DNA from: Rhodococcus sp. KRD197
GTDB taxonomy: Bacteria; Actinomycetota; Actinomycetes; Mycobacteriales; Mycobacteriaceae
Reading direction: 5' to 3'
NCBI RefSeq assembly: GCF_017168235.1
Contig: NZ_JABFAO010000005.1
Location: forward strand, 1 to 64,000
Length of the DNA stretch: 64,000 nt
Below, piece by piece: positions 1 through 11,005 of this stretch. The notes beneath the pieces are model-generated. The model worked only from the letters and a program-made list of their open reading frames with translations. It had not been told where the DNA came from and did no database searches. Position 1 is the stretch's first letter, and each line of letters starts with the position of its first letter. Both the position numbers and the translations under genes were made by a program.

Positions 1-1463
1 TCAGAGCCATCGAACACCAATGCGTTGCCGCGGCGGAACGGCTGAACCCGCGATCGCTACGTAAACGGATCTGGCATCTGTGGATGCGGTTCGACGAGGA
101 CGAGGCAACCCGAGCACAGCACGAGTCCAAGAAACTGGACGCGAGGGTTACCGTCGATCCGAAAGACCACGGTATGGCGCAGCTGACTGCGCACATGACG
201 GACCTGCAGGGCGCCGAGGCCGAGCAGTTGATCTCCGAGATCGCCGACACGGTCTGCAAGAACGACCCACGCTCTCGCCCGCAACTACGGGTCGACGGAC
301 TGATCGCGCTGCTGCACGGTGAGCATGCCCTCGAATGCACCTGCAGCACCGGTGCCGACTGCCCCGCCGCGGGACTCGCCGACGGGCAACCGCCCAGACG
401 CGGGCACCTGCTTCAGATCATGATCGGGGTGGAGACCTTGCTCGGGTTGACCTCGGAACCGGCCACGTTGGCCGACGGGACAGCGGTGAACCCGGATGTG
501 GTGCGCACCCTGGCCGGCGATGCTCGGTGGCAGGCGATTCTCACCGAGCTGGTCACTGTCCTCGAAGCAACACGCAACCCCGAAACACCCGACAACCCCG
601 AAAAACCCGCAAACCCCGAAACACCTGGCAACCCCGGGAACACGGCCGAACCAAAGCCGACGCACGGTGAATCAGAGACTCCTACTACCCCCGGCGGGGT
701 GCCGCTGGCGTTGATGCGGGTGCTCGGGCGCGGACGGTCCGGTCCCGCGGCCGTGCTACCGGATTTCTCGTGTGTGGCGCCGATCGGTACGCCACCTGCG
801 ATGCTGCCCGACGAGAGCGCGCTGAGTCGGTACGCTGCGGTGTTGTCGGCGATGGTGGAGCAGAACCCTTCGCATCCTGGGGTGTTTCCGGATGGTCATG
901 GGGGTCTGCTGGTGCCGCCGGCTGCGGGGTTGGTGTATCGACCGAACACGGTGACCTCGGCGTTGGTGCGGATGGCGTACCGGTGCTGCGCATTTCCCGG
1001 GTGTGAGGTACCTGCCGAGCGGTGCGAGCTCGACCACATCGTCCCGTTCGATCACGGCAGTCCCGAGGCAGGTGGCTGGACGATCGCCTCGAACCTGCAG
1101 CCGTTGTGCACCTGCCATCATCAAGCGAAGACCGCGCGGATGTGGACGGCGGTGATGCATGCCCATGGTGCGATCGTGTGGACCTCGCGCGCCGGGATCG
1201 TGCGGATCACCCTGCCGGAGTTCGCGTTACCCACCACCGTGCATCCCGTACGACGGAGGAAACGGGTGCCCGCGATCGATCACACCTCGGAAACGTGGTG
1301 GGAGAAGAACATCCCCGAAGGCCAGGACCCACCGACCATTACCGAGCAACGCGCTGCAACCACCAATGAAGCCCGAAGCCGCATCCGAAAGATCCGCCGC
1401 AGGTTCCGAGAACACAAAGCAATACTCAGAATCCGCGAACAACACCAACCCCCACCGTTCTGA
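1..1463 (+). CDS. DUF222/13E12-type HNH endonuclease domain protein, 5' truncated by window edge
   Basis: The frame is open from base 3 at the window edge with no stop, so the real start lies upstream; 486 residues are visible. The protein looks like the actinobacterial DUF222 (13E12 repeat) family carrying a C-terminal HNH nuclease domain. The nuclease part (about nt 980-1130) shows a CAFPGC cysteine pair, an ELDH segment with the catalytic His, and a terminal CxCHH cluster. A low-complexity linker of repeated NPE-x-P units (about nt 570-650) separates the two domains. A basic tail rich in Arg/Lys ends the protein, which could contact DNA. Family members are multicopy in rhodococci and mycobacteria and their biological role is unsettled; nuclease activity is inferred from the motif only. 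Confidence 0.8.
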   Translation, partial: RAIEHQCVAAAERLNPRSLRKRIWHLWMRFDEDEATRAQHESKKLDARVTVDPKDHGMAQLTAHMTDLQGAEAEQLISEIADTVCKNDPRSRPQLRVDGLIALLHGEHALECTCSTGADCPAAGLADGQPPRRGHLLQIMIGVETLLGLTSEPATLADGTAVNPDVVRTLAGDARWQAILTELVTVLEATRNPETPDNPEKPANPETPGNPGNTAEPKPTHGESETPTTPGGVPLALMRVLGRGRSGPAAVLPDFSCVAPIGTPPAMLPDESALSRYAAVLSAMVEQNPSHPGVFPDGHGGLLVPPAAGLVYRPNTVTSALVRMAYRCCAFPGCEVPAERCELDHIVPFDHGSPEAGGWTIASNLQPLCTCHHQAKTARMWTAVMHAHGAIVWTSRAGIVRITLPEFALPTTVHPVRRRKRVPAIDHTSETWWEKNIPEGQDPPTITEQRAATTNEARSRIRKIRRRFREHKAILRIREQHQPPPF

Positions 1464-1513
1464 CTGTCGTGGGTTGCCGCGATCTGTTCCCGGCGCGATT
1501 ATGTCCCCGCACG

Positions 1514-2275
1514 CTAGCGAACGTGTTCGGTCGGCAAGAGATAGTCAGCGCCGCCGACATAAAAGGTGTGGCCGGATTCGACAGCCGCGGTCGAGGCGTT
1601 GACAACCGTTGCAGCAAATTCTTCGATCGTCGGTAGTTCGCCGTGTTTCCGTCGGGCCGACACTGCTTCGGGATTTCGTCGTTCGAGCAACCGGACAATA
1701 ATTGTCCCGTCGATCATGTCCCCAGAGACCACCGTGAGATCGACTCCACGGTCGCGGAGCTGTGGAATCATCTTTCGCAGAGCGTCTTCACCCGCTCGTT
1801 TGCTTCGCGCAATGGGGGCGTACTCGTCCGGTACGGGCTGTTGGCCGACGAAGTGTGATTGGTGACTGGTGACGAATACGACGCGGCCCCCTCGTCTCAG
1901 AATTGGCTGCGCATGGTCTATGACCTGTACCTGTGCGTCGCGATTGAGCCGCATCGCGTAGTCCGGATCAGCGTTCCGCTCGAGTCCACCCGATGCGTTC
2001 AACACCACCACATCGAGGTGACCGAACCTGCGCTCGATGTCGGAGATCATCGACACAACGTTGGATTCATCGGACAGATCCGCGCCGATCGCCGCAGCGC
2101 AACCACCGGTTCGCTCGATCTCGGCAACAACTTTCTCTGCGCGGGCCCGCTTCTCCCGGTAGTTGACGATGACGACGTCACCGCTTGCTGCGAGTCGGCG
2201 TGCCACCTCGGCTCCGATTCCCCTCGACGAACCGGTCACCAGCGATACTCGTCCGCTTCGTTCCATTGTCGCCAT
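1514..2275 (-). CDS. SDR family oxidoreductase with displaced catalytic lysine
   Basis: This is a short-chain dehydrogenase/reductase of 253 residues, an NAD(P)H-dependent oxidoreductase of unknown substrate. The Rossmann glycine motif TGSSRGIG is at residues 14-21 and the NASG structural motif at 93-96. A candidate Ser/Tyr pair is S140 and Y152, but the lysine expected four residues after the Tyr is Ala; a Lys follows only at 159 (YAPIARSK). The start was placed at the ATG at 2275 rather than the upstream extension because the protein then begins a few residues before the first beta strand. It is divergent from an HxlR regulator with 69 bp between starts, so that regulator probably controls it. 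Confidence 0.8.
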   Translation of the reverse strand: MATMERSGRVSLVTGSSRGIGAEVARRLAASGDVVIVNYREKRARAEKVVAEIERTGGCAAAIGADLSDESNVVSMISDIERRFGHLDVVVLNASGGLERNADPDYAMRLNRDAQVQVIDHAQPILRRGGRVVFVTSHQSHFVGQQPVPDEYAPIARSKRAGEDALRKMIPQLRDRGVDLTVVSGDMIDGTIIVRLLERRNPEAVSARRKHGELPTIEEFAATVVNASTAAVESGHTFYVGGADYLLPTEHVR

Positions 2276-2344
2276 ACCGATCACATCGCTTTCTCCCGAA
2301 CGCGGCAAACGCTTCTGATTTCGAAGCAACTATCGTACTTCTGA
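2276..2344. promoter_or_regulatory. Divergent SDR/HxlR promoter region with small inverted repeats
   Basis: The short region between the two divergent starts holds a GCTTC...GAAGC inverted repeat (2311-2327) and a CTTC...GAAG repeat running into the regulator start (2338-2353). These are plausible operator half-sites for the adjacent winged-helix regulator, but no family consensus was matched. Confidence 0.35.
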
Positions 2345-2677
2345 ATGAGAAGCGCAAGTGAGTCAACCCCCTCCCGCGGCGGCGGTGCACAGGCAACAGC
2401 CGCTGCGCACGCTGCCATGGACCTTCTCGGGCAGCGATGGAGCCTTCGAGTTCTATGGGAGCTCGAACCCGGCCAGCTTGGATTTCTGGAACTACGGCGG
2501 CGGATGGACAACTGCTCGTCGAGCATGCTGTCGGAGCGCCTTCGACTACTTCAGGACGCAGGCATTATCGAGAAGAATTCAGCGCGTACCTACGAGCTGA
2601 CACATGCCGGAGTCAGACTCGGCAAGGCCCTCGAGCCGCTGTGGGAATGGTCGCAAACATGGGCTGCAGGGGAATGA
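2345..2677 (+). CDS. HxlR-type winged-helix transcriptional regulator
   Basis: This 110-residue protein matches the HxlR/MarR-like single-domain winged helix. The characteristic segment DLLGQRWSLRVLWEL (about residues 26-40) is followed by the recognition region with SSSMLSERLRLLQDAGII and the beta wing YELTHAG. HxlR proteins bind DNA as dimers and often control a neighbouring oxidoreductase, which fits the divergent SDR gene. No ligand-binding domain is present. The effector is not evident from sequence. Confidence 0.85.
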   Translation: MRSASESTPSRGGGAQATAAAHAAMDLLGQRWSLRVLWELEPGQLGFLELRRRMDNCSSSMLSERLRLLQDAGIIEKNSARTYELTHAGVRLGKALEPLWEWSQTWAAGE

Positions 2678-2758
2678 TTCGACTCTTTCCCCCAGGCGCT
2701 CAGGCCTGACACGACCCTGTTCTTGCTTGGTCGATCCTCGAGATCCCCACCCCAAAAC

Positions 2759-2772
2759 TAGAACGTGTTCCT
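2759..2772. promoter_or_regulatory. KstR-type operator before the ADC-family gene
   Basis: The sequence TAGAACGTGTTCCT matches the KstR consensus TAGAACNNGTTCTA at all but the last two positions. A TATCAT hexamer follows immediately (2772-2777) and could serve as the -10. It places the downstream ADC-family gene in the steroid regulon. Confidence 0.75.
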
Positions 2773-2806
2773 ATCATGGGGGTGTGAGCAGTCAGAGAGG
2801 AACACC

Positions 2807-3538
2807 ATGAGCGAATCCGCTGGTCCCGCAAGCAGCGGGGTTTCCTCCCATATGGTTCTCGGCACCCGCGTGAACATGCCGGTGCACGTCCGTCGGGCAC
2901 GCTCGGCGATGGCACTGCACAGCGTCGATGCCGGGGTCGCGCAGCGAACCATCGACTATTCGGGTCTGACAATTCGGAAGACTCGACCCGGGCGCGGACT
3001 GTGTGCGCTGATCTTCGTGCGCTACGACGACGGAGATCTCGGCCCTTACAACGAATTCGGCGTTGCGTTTCCGGTGACATCGGGCGTCCTGATCCATCGA
3101 CTCCCCGTAGACGGCGAGTTCACGATGGCCGCCGGCAGGAAAATCTGGGGATTCCCCAAGGAACTGGCCGACTTCGACGTGTCCTTCGGGTCACGCTTTC
3201 GAGGGACGCTGAGCCAGAACGGCATCGATGTTCTCCGACTCGATATCGCCGCAGGCGTTCGGGCACCTGGTCGCATGTTCGCCCGTCCGCTCGACGCCTA
3301 TTCCTGCCTCGACGGGGTGACGCGGAGAACCACCTGGACGATGACGCCCGCTACGGTTCGCACTCGTCCAGGCGGCAGTCGTCTCGAACTCGGCGACCAC
3401 CCGATCGCCGACGAACTCAGAGCACTGGGGCTCTCGCGTCACGCCCTGCTCTCGACGCATATGCCTTCGCTGCGTATGACTTCGGTGAAGCAGCCGAGGT
3501 GTCATGAACGAGGCGGTCGGTCCAGCCGGTACACGTAG
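2807..3538 (+). CDS. Acetoacetate decarboxylase (ADC) family protein, probable KstR regulon member
   Basis: The 243-residue protein has the ADC-family fold signatures: a segment ending GEFTMAAGRKIWGFPKEL, in which K118 aligns with the Schiff-base lysine of clostridial acetoacetate decarboxylase. The neighbouring second lysine, which lowers the pKa in the true decarboxylase, is replaced by E119, so the reaction may not be acetoacetate decarboxylation; related proteins are aldolase/dehydratase-like. The start ATG at 2807 has an AGAGAGG Shine-Dalgarno sequence. A KstR box lies 35-48 bp upstream, which suggests a role in steroid breakdown, perhaps on a keto-acid fragment (inference). The 3' end overlaps the convergent GNAT gene by 37 bp. 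Confidence 0.75.
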   Translation: MSESAGPASSGVSSHMVLGTRVNMPVHVRRARSAMALHSVDAGVAQRTIDYSGLTIRKTRPGRGLCALIFVRYDDGDLGPYNEFGVAFPVTSGVLIHRLPVDGEFTMAAGRKIWGFPKELADFDVSFGSRFRGTLSQNGIDVLRLDIAAGVRAPGRMFARPLDAYSCLDGVTRRTTWTMTPATVRTRPGGSRLELGDHPIADELRALGLSRHALLSTHMPSLRMTSVKQPRCHERGGRSSRYT

Positions 3539-4044
3539 TGCAATGGCGGGTCGATCGGGTTGTCCGGTTCGAGCTGTGCCTCGCCGATGCGCCGGAAACC
3601 CACCTTCTCGAGCACCCGCCACGATGCGATGTTCCCGGCCGAGACGGGCACGATGATCGTGTGTGCGGCAGGGTGGGTCTCCCAGGTGTCACGGACGAAT
3701 GCACCGATCAGCTTGGTTCCGCGCCCCGAGGATATCTGCGAAAGTTCACCGATGAAGTAGTCGATGGTGAGGGCATCACCGGGAACGTCGACGGATGCAC
3801 CGATGGCTGCCGACTCCTCGGGGTAGTCCACCCAACGGCTGCGTTGAGCATGCGCGAAGGCCACACCGTCTTCGAACGCCAGGAAGTCCTCGGCCGGTTC
3901 CTCTCCGCGCGAGGTGGGACCGAAATCGCGCTCGACCGCCTCCGGGGTGAACTCCTGATTCCACCACCGGGCGACGTGCGGCTGCGAGAGCCACTCACCG
4001 AGGAGCGGGAAATCGGCCGGCACCACACGTCGGAACGTGATCAT
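3502..4044 (-). CDS. GNAT family N-acetyltransferase (AAC(6')/siderophore-type)
   Basis: The 180 residues have the GNAT layout: an N-terminal strand MITFRRVVPADFPLL, a WWNQEF region seen in AAC(6')-like and MbtK/IucB-like acyltransferases, an acetyl-CoA loop SSGRGTKLIGAFV (about residues 105-117), and the closing NIASWRVLEKVGFRRIG. It would transfer an acyl group from CoA to an amine. The substrate is not predictable; the similarity to aminoglycoside 6'-N-acetyltransferases is at fold level and is not evidence of resistance. It converges on and overlaps the ADC-family gene. Confidence 0.8.
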   Translation of the reverse strand: MITFRRVVPADFPLLGEWLSQPHVARWWNQEFTPEAVERDFGPTSRGEEPAEDFLAFEDGVAFAHAQRSRWVDYPEESAAIGASVDVPGDALTIDYFIGELSQISSGRGTKLIGAFVRDTWETHPAAHTIIVPVSAGNIASWRVLEKVGFRRIGEAQLEPDNPIDPPLHYVYRLDRPPRS

Positions 4045-4065
4045 GCAGGTCAGAATACCTGCGTA

Positions 4066-4616
4066 TCACAACCACGTGTCCGAGGACGTCGCGGTCAGGA
4101 ACGCTTCGAGGTCGTCGCGCCACGGGGCGGGGACAGTCTTGTCCGGCTCGATGCCGGTGTACTGGCCCCGATAGAACAGCAGTGGCCGCTCACCGTTGAT
4201 CTCGCCGAGTGAATGCACGCGTCCGACGACGATGACGTGATCTCCGCCGTCGTGGACCGTCTCGGTGGTGCAGTCCACGTGCGCGAGCGAACCATCCAAA
4301 ATCGGCGACCCGAGCGGCGACGGCGACCAACCGACACCGGCGAACTTGTCCGGTTCGCGCGATCCGAACCTCGCGCAGGTGTCCTGCTGATCCTCGCCCA
4401 ACACGTTGACGGCGAAGCGGCCGCTGCGTTCGATAGCGGCCCACGACCGAGAATTCTTGGTCGGGCAGAACAACACTAGAGGGGGGTCGAGCGAGAGTGC
4501 CGCGAAGGACTGGCACGCGAACCCCACCGGGGTGTCCTCGTCCACCGTTGTCACGATGGTGATCCCGGTACAGAACTGCCCGAGCACGGTTCTGAAGGTG
4601 CGGGGATCGAACGTCA

Positions 4617-4617
<1 letters not shown>
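4066..4617 (-). CDS. hsaB: HsaB, flavin reductase component of the 3-HSA hydroxylase
   Basis: This 183-residue flavin:NADH reductase supplies reduced flavin to the oxygenase HsaA for hydroxylation of 3-HSA in steroid ring A/B degradation. It has the flavin-reductase-like domain from residue 1 (FRTVLGQFCTGITIVTT, then VGFACQSFAALSLDPPLVLFCP with the flavin-binding region). The chosen ATG at 4617 overlaps the hsaC stop by one base (TAATG), which argues for translational coupling and against the longer upstream frame. It is the last gene of hsaA-hsaD-hsaC-hsaB, the order known from M. tuberculosis Rv3570c-Rv3567c. Confidence 0.93.
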
Positions 4618-7558
<2,941 letters not shown>

Positions 7559-7597
7559 TTTTGCCTACTCCTGCCTTCCGTGGGTTCTTCCTCAGAC

Positions 7598-7611
7598 TAG
7601 AACACGTTCCC
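7598..7611. promoter_or_regulatory. KstR operator of the hsa operon
   Basis: TAGAACACGTTCCC matches the KstR palindrome in its core AGAAC-N2-GTTC. It is 40 bp upstream of the hsaA GTG and therefore placed to repress the minus-strand promoter. Confidence 0.8.
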
Positions 7612-7664
7612 GTTACTGTCGAGAAGTCATTTCGACGGGTCAGTAGCGGATACGCTCCAGATTC

Positions 7665-7678
7665 TATAACGTGTTCTA
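7665..7678. promoter_or_regulatory. KstR operator of kshA containing a TATAAC -10 element
   Basis: TATAACGTGTTCTA matches the KstR consensus with T for G at position 3. That substitution makes the left half-site TATAAC, an excellent -10 hexamer on the plus strand, so operator and core promoter coincide. A start point near 7678 would give a leader of about 30 nt with an SD. Confidence 0.78.
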
Positions 7679-7710
7679 GTGTTCGATCGATGCGAAGCCG
7701 AGGAGTGAAC

Positions 7711-8841
7711 ATGGCAAAAATTCGTGAAATTGACGTGGGCGAGACACCGACGCGCTACGCCCGCGGCTGGCATTGCCTCGGCCTCGTCAAGACCTTTACC
7801 GACGGCAAGCCTCATGCGATCAGGGCGTTCGGCACCAAACTCGTGGTGTTTGCCGAGTCGTCGGGGAAAATCGTCGTCCTCGACGGGTACTGCCGCCACA
7901 TGGGCGGCGACCTCACCCAGGGCACGGTCAAGGGCGACGCCATAGCCTGCCCGTTCCACGACTGGCGGTGGGGAGCAAACGGCAAGTGCACCCAGATTCC
8001 GTATGCACGACGAGTGCCGCCACTGGCCCGCACCCGCACCTGGACGACCCTCGAACGGAACGGGCAGCTGTTCGTCTGGAACGACACCGAGGGCAATCCG
8101 CCGCCCGACGAGGTGAGCATCCCCCGCATCGACGGCGCGTACAGCGACGACTGGACCGAGTGGACGTGGAACTCGATGGTCATCGAGGGCGCCAACTGCC
8201 GCGAGATCGTCGACAACGTCGTCGACATGGCACATTTCTTCTACATCCACTACGCATTCCCGACGTACTTCAAGAACGTCTTCGAGGGGCACATCGCGTC
8301 GCAGTACCTCAACACCAAGGGAAGACCCGATATCGGCATGGCCTCGCAGTACGGCGGCGACACGTTGCTCAAATCCGAGGCCTCGTACTACGGCCCGTCC
8401 TACATGATCAATCCGCTGACCAACATCTACGGTGGGTACGACGTGAAGAGCGTTCTCATCAACTGCCACTACCCGATCGACCAGAACTCGTTCGTGTTGC
8501 AGTGGGGCATCACGGTGCAGAAGCCCGACGGCATCGATGACAAGACGGCAACGAAGCTGGCCCAGAAGTTCACCGAGGGCATCAGCGTCGGTTTTCTGCA
8601 GGACGTGGAGATCTGGAAGAACAAGACCAAGATCGACAACCCACTCCTCTGCGAGGAGGACGGGCCGGTGTATCAGCTCCGACGGTGGTACGACCAGTTC
8701 TACGTCGACGTCGCAGATGTCGACACCAAGATGACCGACAGGTTCGAGTTCGAGGTGGACACCACGAAGGCCAACGAGGCCTGGCAGCACGAGGTGGAGG
8801 AAAACCTGGCCAAGCAGGCCGCGGAGAAAGCCGACGTATGA
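7711..8841 (+). CDS. kshA: KshA, Rieske oxygenase of 3-ketosteroid 9-alpha-hydroxylase
   Basis: KshA is the terminal oxygenase (376 residues) that hydroxylates C9 of 3-ketosteroids; combined with Delta1-dehydrogenation this opens ring B. The Rieske [2Fe-2S] ligands are C61, H63, C80 and H83 (CRH...CPFH). The mononuclear iron site has H175 and H180 in the DMAHFFYIH segment. The ATG at 7711 was chosen over the long upstream frame because it has GAGGAG seven bases before it and matches KshA N-termini (MAKIREIDVG). It forms an operon with the following small gene (ATGA overlap). The reductase KshB is not in the window. Confidence 0.95.
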   Translation: MAKIREIDVGETPTRYARGWHCLGLVKTFTDGKPHAIRAFGTKLVVFAESSGKIVVLDGYCRHMGGDLTQGTVKGDAIACPFHDWRWGANGKCTQIPYARRVPPLARTRTWTTLERNGQLFVWNDTEGNPPPDEVSIPRIDGAYSDDWTEWTWNSMVIEGANCREIVDNVVDMAHFFYIHYAFPTYFKNVFEGHIASQYLNTKGRPDIGMASQYGGDTLLKSEASYYGPSYMINPLTNIYGGYDVKSVLINCHYPIDQNSFVLQWGITVQKPDGIDDKTATKLAQKFTEGISVGFLQDVEIWKNKTKIDNPLLCEEDGPVYQLRRWYDQFYVDVADVDTKMTDRFEFEVDTTKANEAWQHEVEENLAKQAAEKADV

Positions 8842-9179
8842 CACGCGGGGTAGCGGATGGGTCGAATTGGGCGAAGGCGCCTGATTTCGCAGGCGATCCC
8901 GGCCGCGCCCGGGACGTCCATGCACAGACCGTGCGTGACAAGGAGACTTACCTCGACTCCAGGTTGACTCCTGTCGAGTGCCGCGCCTGCGGGACGGCGG
9001 TGTTGGTGCGCAAGAACAGCGTCAAGCAGACGTCGGTGCAGTGGACGTCGAACCCGACCGCGACGTGCCCCGTCTTTCGGGACGCGGGCAGTTCTGCGAC
9101 GCGGGAGAGTTGTCCGCGCCTGCAGGACTCGATCGAGCATGCTGTGTTGGAGGGAATTCTGCCGGTCCCCGATCAGTAG
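8838..9179 (+). CDS. Small Cys-rich protein coupled to kshA (Rv3527-like position)
   Basis: This 113-residue protein has no assigned function. It starts in an ATGA overlap with the kshA stop, so the two are translationally coupled. A CRACG pair (about residues 48-51) and two later cysteines (CPVF and CPRLQ) could form a zinc ribbon or a redox/metal site. A hypothetical protein follows kshA at the same place in M. tuberculosis (Rv3526-Rv3527), which argues for a conserved accessory role such as cluster assembly or protein interaction; that role is inference. Its stop overlaps the end of the convergent antiporter gene by 7 bp. Confidence 0.7.
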   Translation: MTRGVADGSNWAKAPDFAGDPGRARDVHAQTVRDKETYLDSRLTPVECRACGTAVLVRKNSVKQTSVQWTSNPTATCPVFRDAGSSATRESCPRLQDSIEHAVLEGILPVPDQ

Positions 9180-10867
9180 CGACGTCCCGCGTCATCGTTC
9201 CCTTCGTCGCCCTGTTCCTCGTCGCCCTGGGCCTCGCCACTGTCGGCGAGGAGGTCGTTGAGCACTGTCGATGTGATGTCGGCGGCTGCGGAGAACGGTT
9301 CGAGGATGGTTCGAACGCCGGCGGCGCGAAGGACTTCGGCATCATGGCGGGTGTGGGCGGTCAAGGCAATCGATCCTGCGTATCCATGATGAATCAACCC
9401 GGCGAGCAGCGCGAGATTGGTCTCGAGATTCGGGATCGCGCTGACGATATGTTTCGCGCGAGTGAGCGGCAGCGCTTCGAGGAGGTGAATGTCCTCGGCA
9501 CTCCCGAACACCGCCGTCACGCCGACGCGGGTGTTGGTCTTGACGCTGTGCGGATCGAAGTCGACCGCGAGCACACGGTGACCGGCGTGACTGAGCCGAT
9601 CGGCGAGATGACCGCCGAACCGGCCCAGGCCGAACTGTATGACGTCGAAGTTCTCGTCGACCAGGTGGGAGTCGGGTTCGTGGTTGCCCTTCCTCTCGAA
9701 CACCGAGAGCCACGGCCGGAGCCGGGCGTAGAGCTGGTGCGAGTACATGATCATGTAGGTGGAGCCACCGATGGTGATGAGACCGACGACGGTGATCAGG
9801 CTGACGGTGGCGTTGGTGATGTGGCCCAGGCTCAGACCGAGCGCGGCGAGAATCAGCGAGAACTCCGATATCTGCGCGACGGTGAGTCCGGCAAGGAAAC
9901 CGATCCGTACCGGGTATCGCATCGCCGCCATGATGACGATCACGATCAGTGGGTTGCCGATCAGTACGAAAGCCGAAAAGATCGCCGCCTCGCCGATCTG
10001 TTTGGCGGCATCGGTGAATTCGAGCCGTGATCCCAGATCCAGGAAAAAGAACAGCAGCAGGAAGTCTCGCAGGCTGACGAGCCTCGCGCCCAGAGCGTCG
10101 CGAAACGGTGTGCTGGCAAGAGAGACGCCGGCAAGGAAAGCGCCGACCTCGGAACTGAATCCGAGCCACTCACTCAGCGCTGCCACCGATACGGCGTAGG
10201 AGACGCCGAAGAGCACCAGCAGTTCCGGGGACTTCGCGATGTACGGCAGCAGCCACGGCAGGATGTATCGCATCAGCAGCCATGCACCGCCGAGGAGACC
10301 GGCGCCCTTGAGCAGCACGGTCACGATGCCCACGACGAGACTGTCCCCGGTGTCCTGCCCGAATGCGGTCAGCGCGATCATGACCAGGACGACCAGGATG
10401 TCTTGAACGATGAGGAAGCCGACCGCGATGCGGCCGTGCAACTCGTCCAGTTCCCGTTTGTCCGAGAGCAATTTGACGATGATGATCGTGGACGAGAAGG
10501 TCAGCGCAACCGCGATGTACAGGGCGGTGACGATGTCCATACCCAGGGCGATCGCGATCAGGTATCCGATCACGGAGGTGAAGATCACCTGTCCCAGGCC
10601 GGTAGCGACAGCCACCGGCCCGCTGCTGCGAATCATGTGCAGATCGAGCCGCAGACCGACGAGGAACAGCAGGATCGCAATACCGAGCTTGGCAAGTAGT
10701 TCTATCGTGTTGTCGGCCCGTACCCAGCCGGCACCAACCGGTCCGACGGCGATTCCCACCACCAGAAACGCGACGATGAGTGGTTGACGCAACCGCACTG
10801 CGATCAAGCCCGCCACTGTGGAAATGGCCAGGATGATCGCGATCATCGGGAATGCGTGCAGTTCCAT
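9173..10867 (-). CDS. Kef-type CPA2 cation/H+ antiporter with RCK (TrkA-N) domain
   Basis: The 564-residue membrane protein combines a Na+/H+ exchanger-type membrane domain of about 12 helices (residues 1-390) with a C-terminal nucleotide-binding RCK domain starting at NFDVIQFGLGRFGGHLADRL (Rossmann GxGxxG). Members exchange K+ or Na+ for protons and are gated by nucleotide or redox state; substrate is not certain here. The last 20 residues are acidic and repetitive (GDEEQGDEG). The start at 10867 has GGAG nine bases upstream, and that GGAG lies in the 3' arm of a hairpin. It follows a TetR gene on the same strand by 138 bp. Confidence 0.85.
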   Translation of the reverse strand: MELHAFPMIAIILAISTVAGLIAVRLRQPLIVAFLVVGIAVGPVGAGWVRADNTIELLAKLGIAILLFLVGLRLDLHMIRSSGPVAVATGLGQVIFTSVIGYLIAIALGMDIVTALYIAVALTFSSTIIIVKLLSDKRELDELHGRIAVGFLIVQDILVVLVMIALTAFGQDTGDSLVVGIVTVLLKGAGLLGGAWLLMRYILPWLLPYIAKSPELLVLFGVSYAVSVAALSEWLGFSSEVGAFLAGVSLASTPFRDALGARLVSLRDFLLLFFFLDLGSRLEFTDAAKQIGEAAIFSAFVLIGNPLIVIVIMAAMRYPVRIGFLAGLTVAQISEFSLILAALGLSLGHITNATVSLITVVGLITIGGSTYMIMYSHQLYARLRPWLSVFERKGNHEPDSHLVDENFDVIQFGLGRFGGHLADRLSHAGHRVLAVDFDPHSVKTNTRVGVTAVFGSAEDIHLLEALPLTRAKHIVSAIPNLETNLALLAGLIHHGYAGSIALTAHTRHDAEVLRAAGVRTILEPFSAAADITSTVLNDLLADSGEAQGDEEQGDEGNDDAGRRY

Positions 10868-10872
10868 CGCTA

Positions 10873-10895
10873 CTGCTCCGCTCTCGGGGAAGCAG
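10873..10895 (-). promoter_or_regulatory. Hairpin that would sequester the antiporter Shine-Dalgarno
   Basis: On the minus strand CTGCTTCC pairs with GGAGCAG (one bulged T) around an 8-nt CCGAGAGC loop. The GGAG of the 3' arm is the only good SD of the downstream gene (nine bases from its ATG). The structure could gate translation. No known riboswitch consensus was matched. Confidence 0.35.
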
Positions 10896-11005
10896 CGGTG
10901 CCGTACACACCGGTGACTGTTCCGGCACGGCACCTCCGCCCGGTAGATCCCTCCGACAGCGATCCGGGGGGACTTATGCCCCTGTTTCTACCACTACCGG
11001 CACAG

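Noticed and set aside
1-1463. DUF222/HNH protein as evidence of a mobile element
   Set aside because: This family is widespread in actinobacterial chromosomes, and no transposase, integrase or terminal repeat is near it.
1514-1535. GAACGTGTTC core of a KstR site
   Set aside because: It lies in the coding tail of the SDR gene, and the outer bases are C/G instead of TA on both sides.
3502-4044. Aminoglycoside resistance gene call
   Set aside because: Only the general GNAT/AAC(6') fold is visible; no resistance context or specific signature supports it.
10868-11005. ydaO/c-di-AMP riboswitch before the antiporter
   Set aside because: The conserved ydaO core was not recognised; only a simple SD hairpin is seen.
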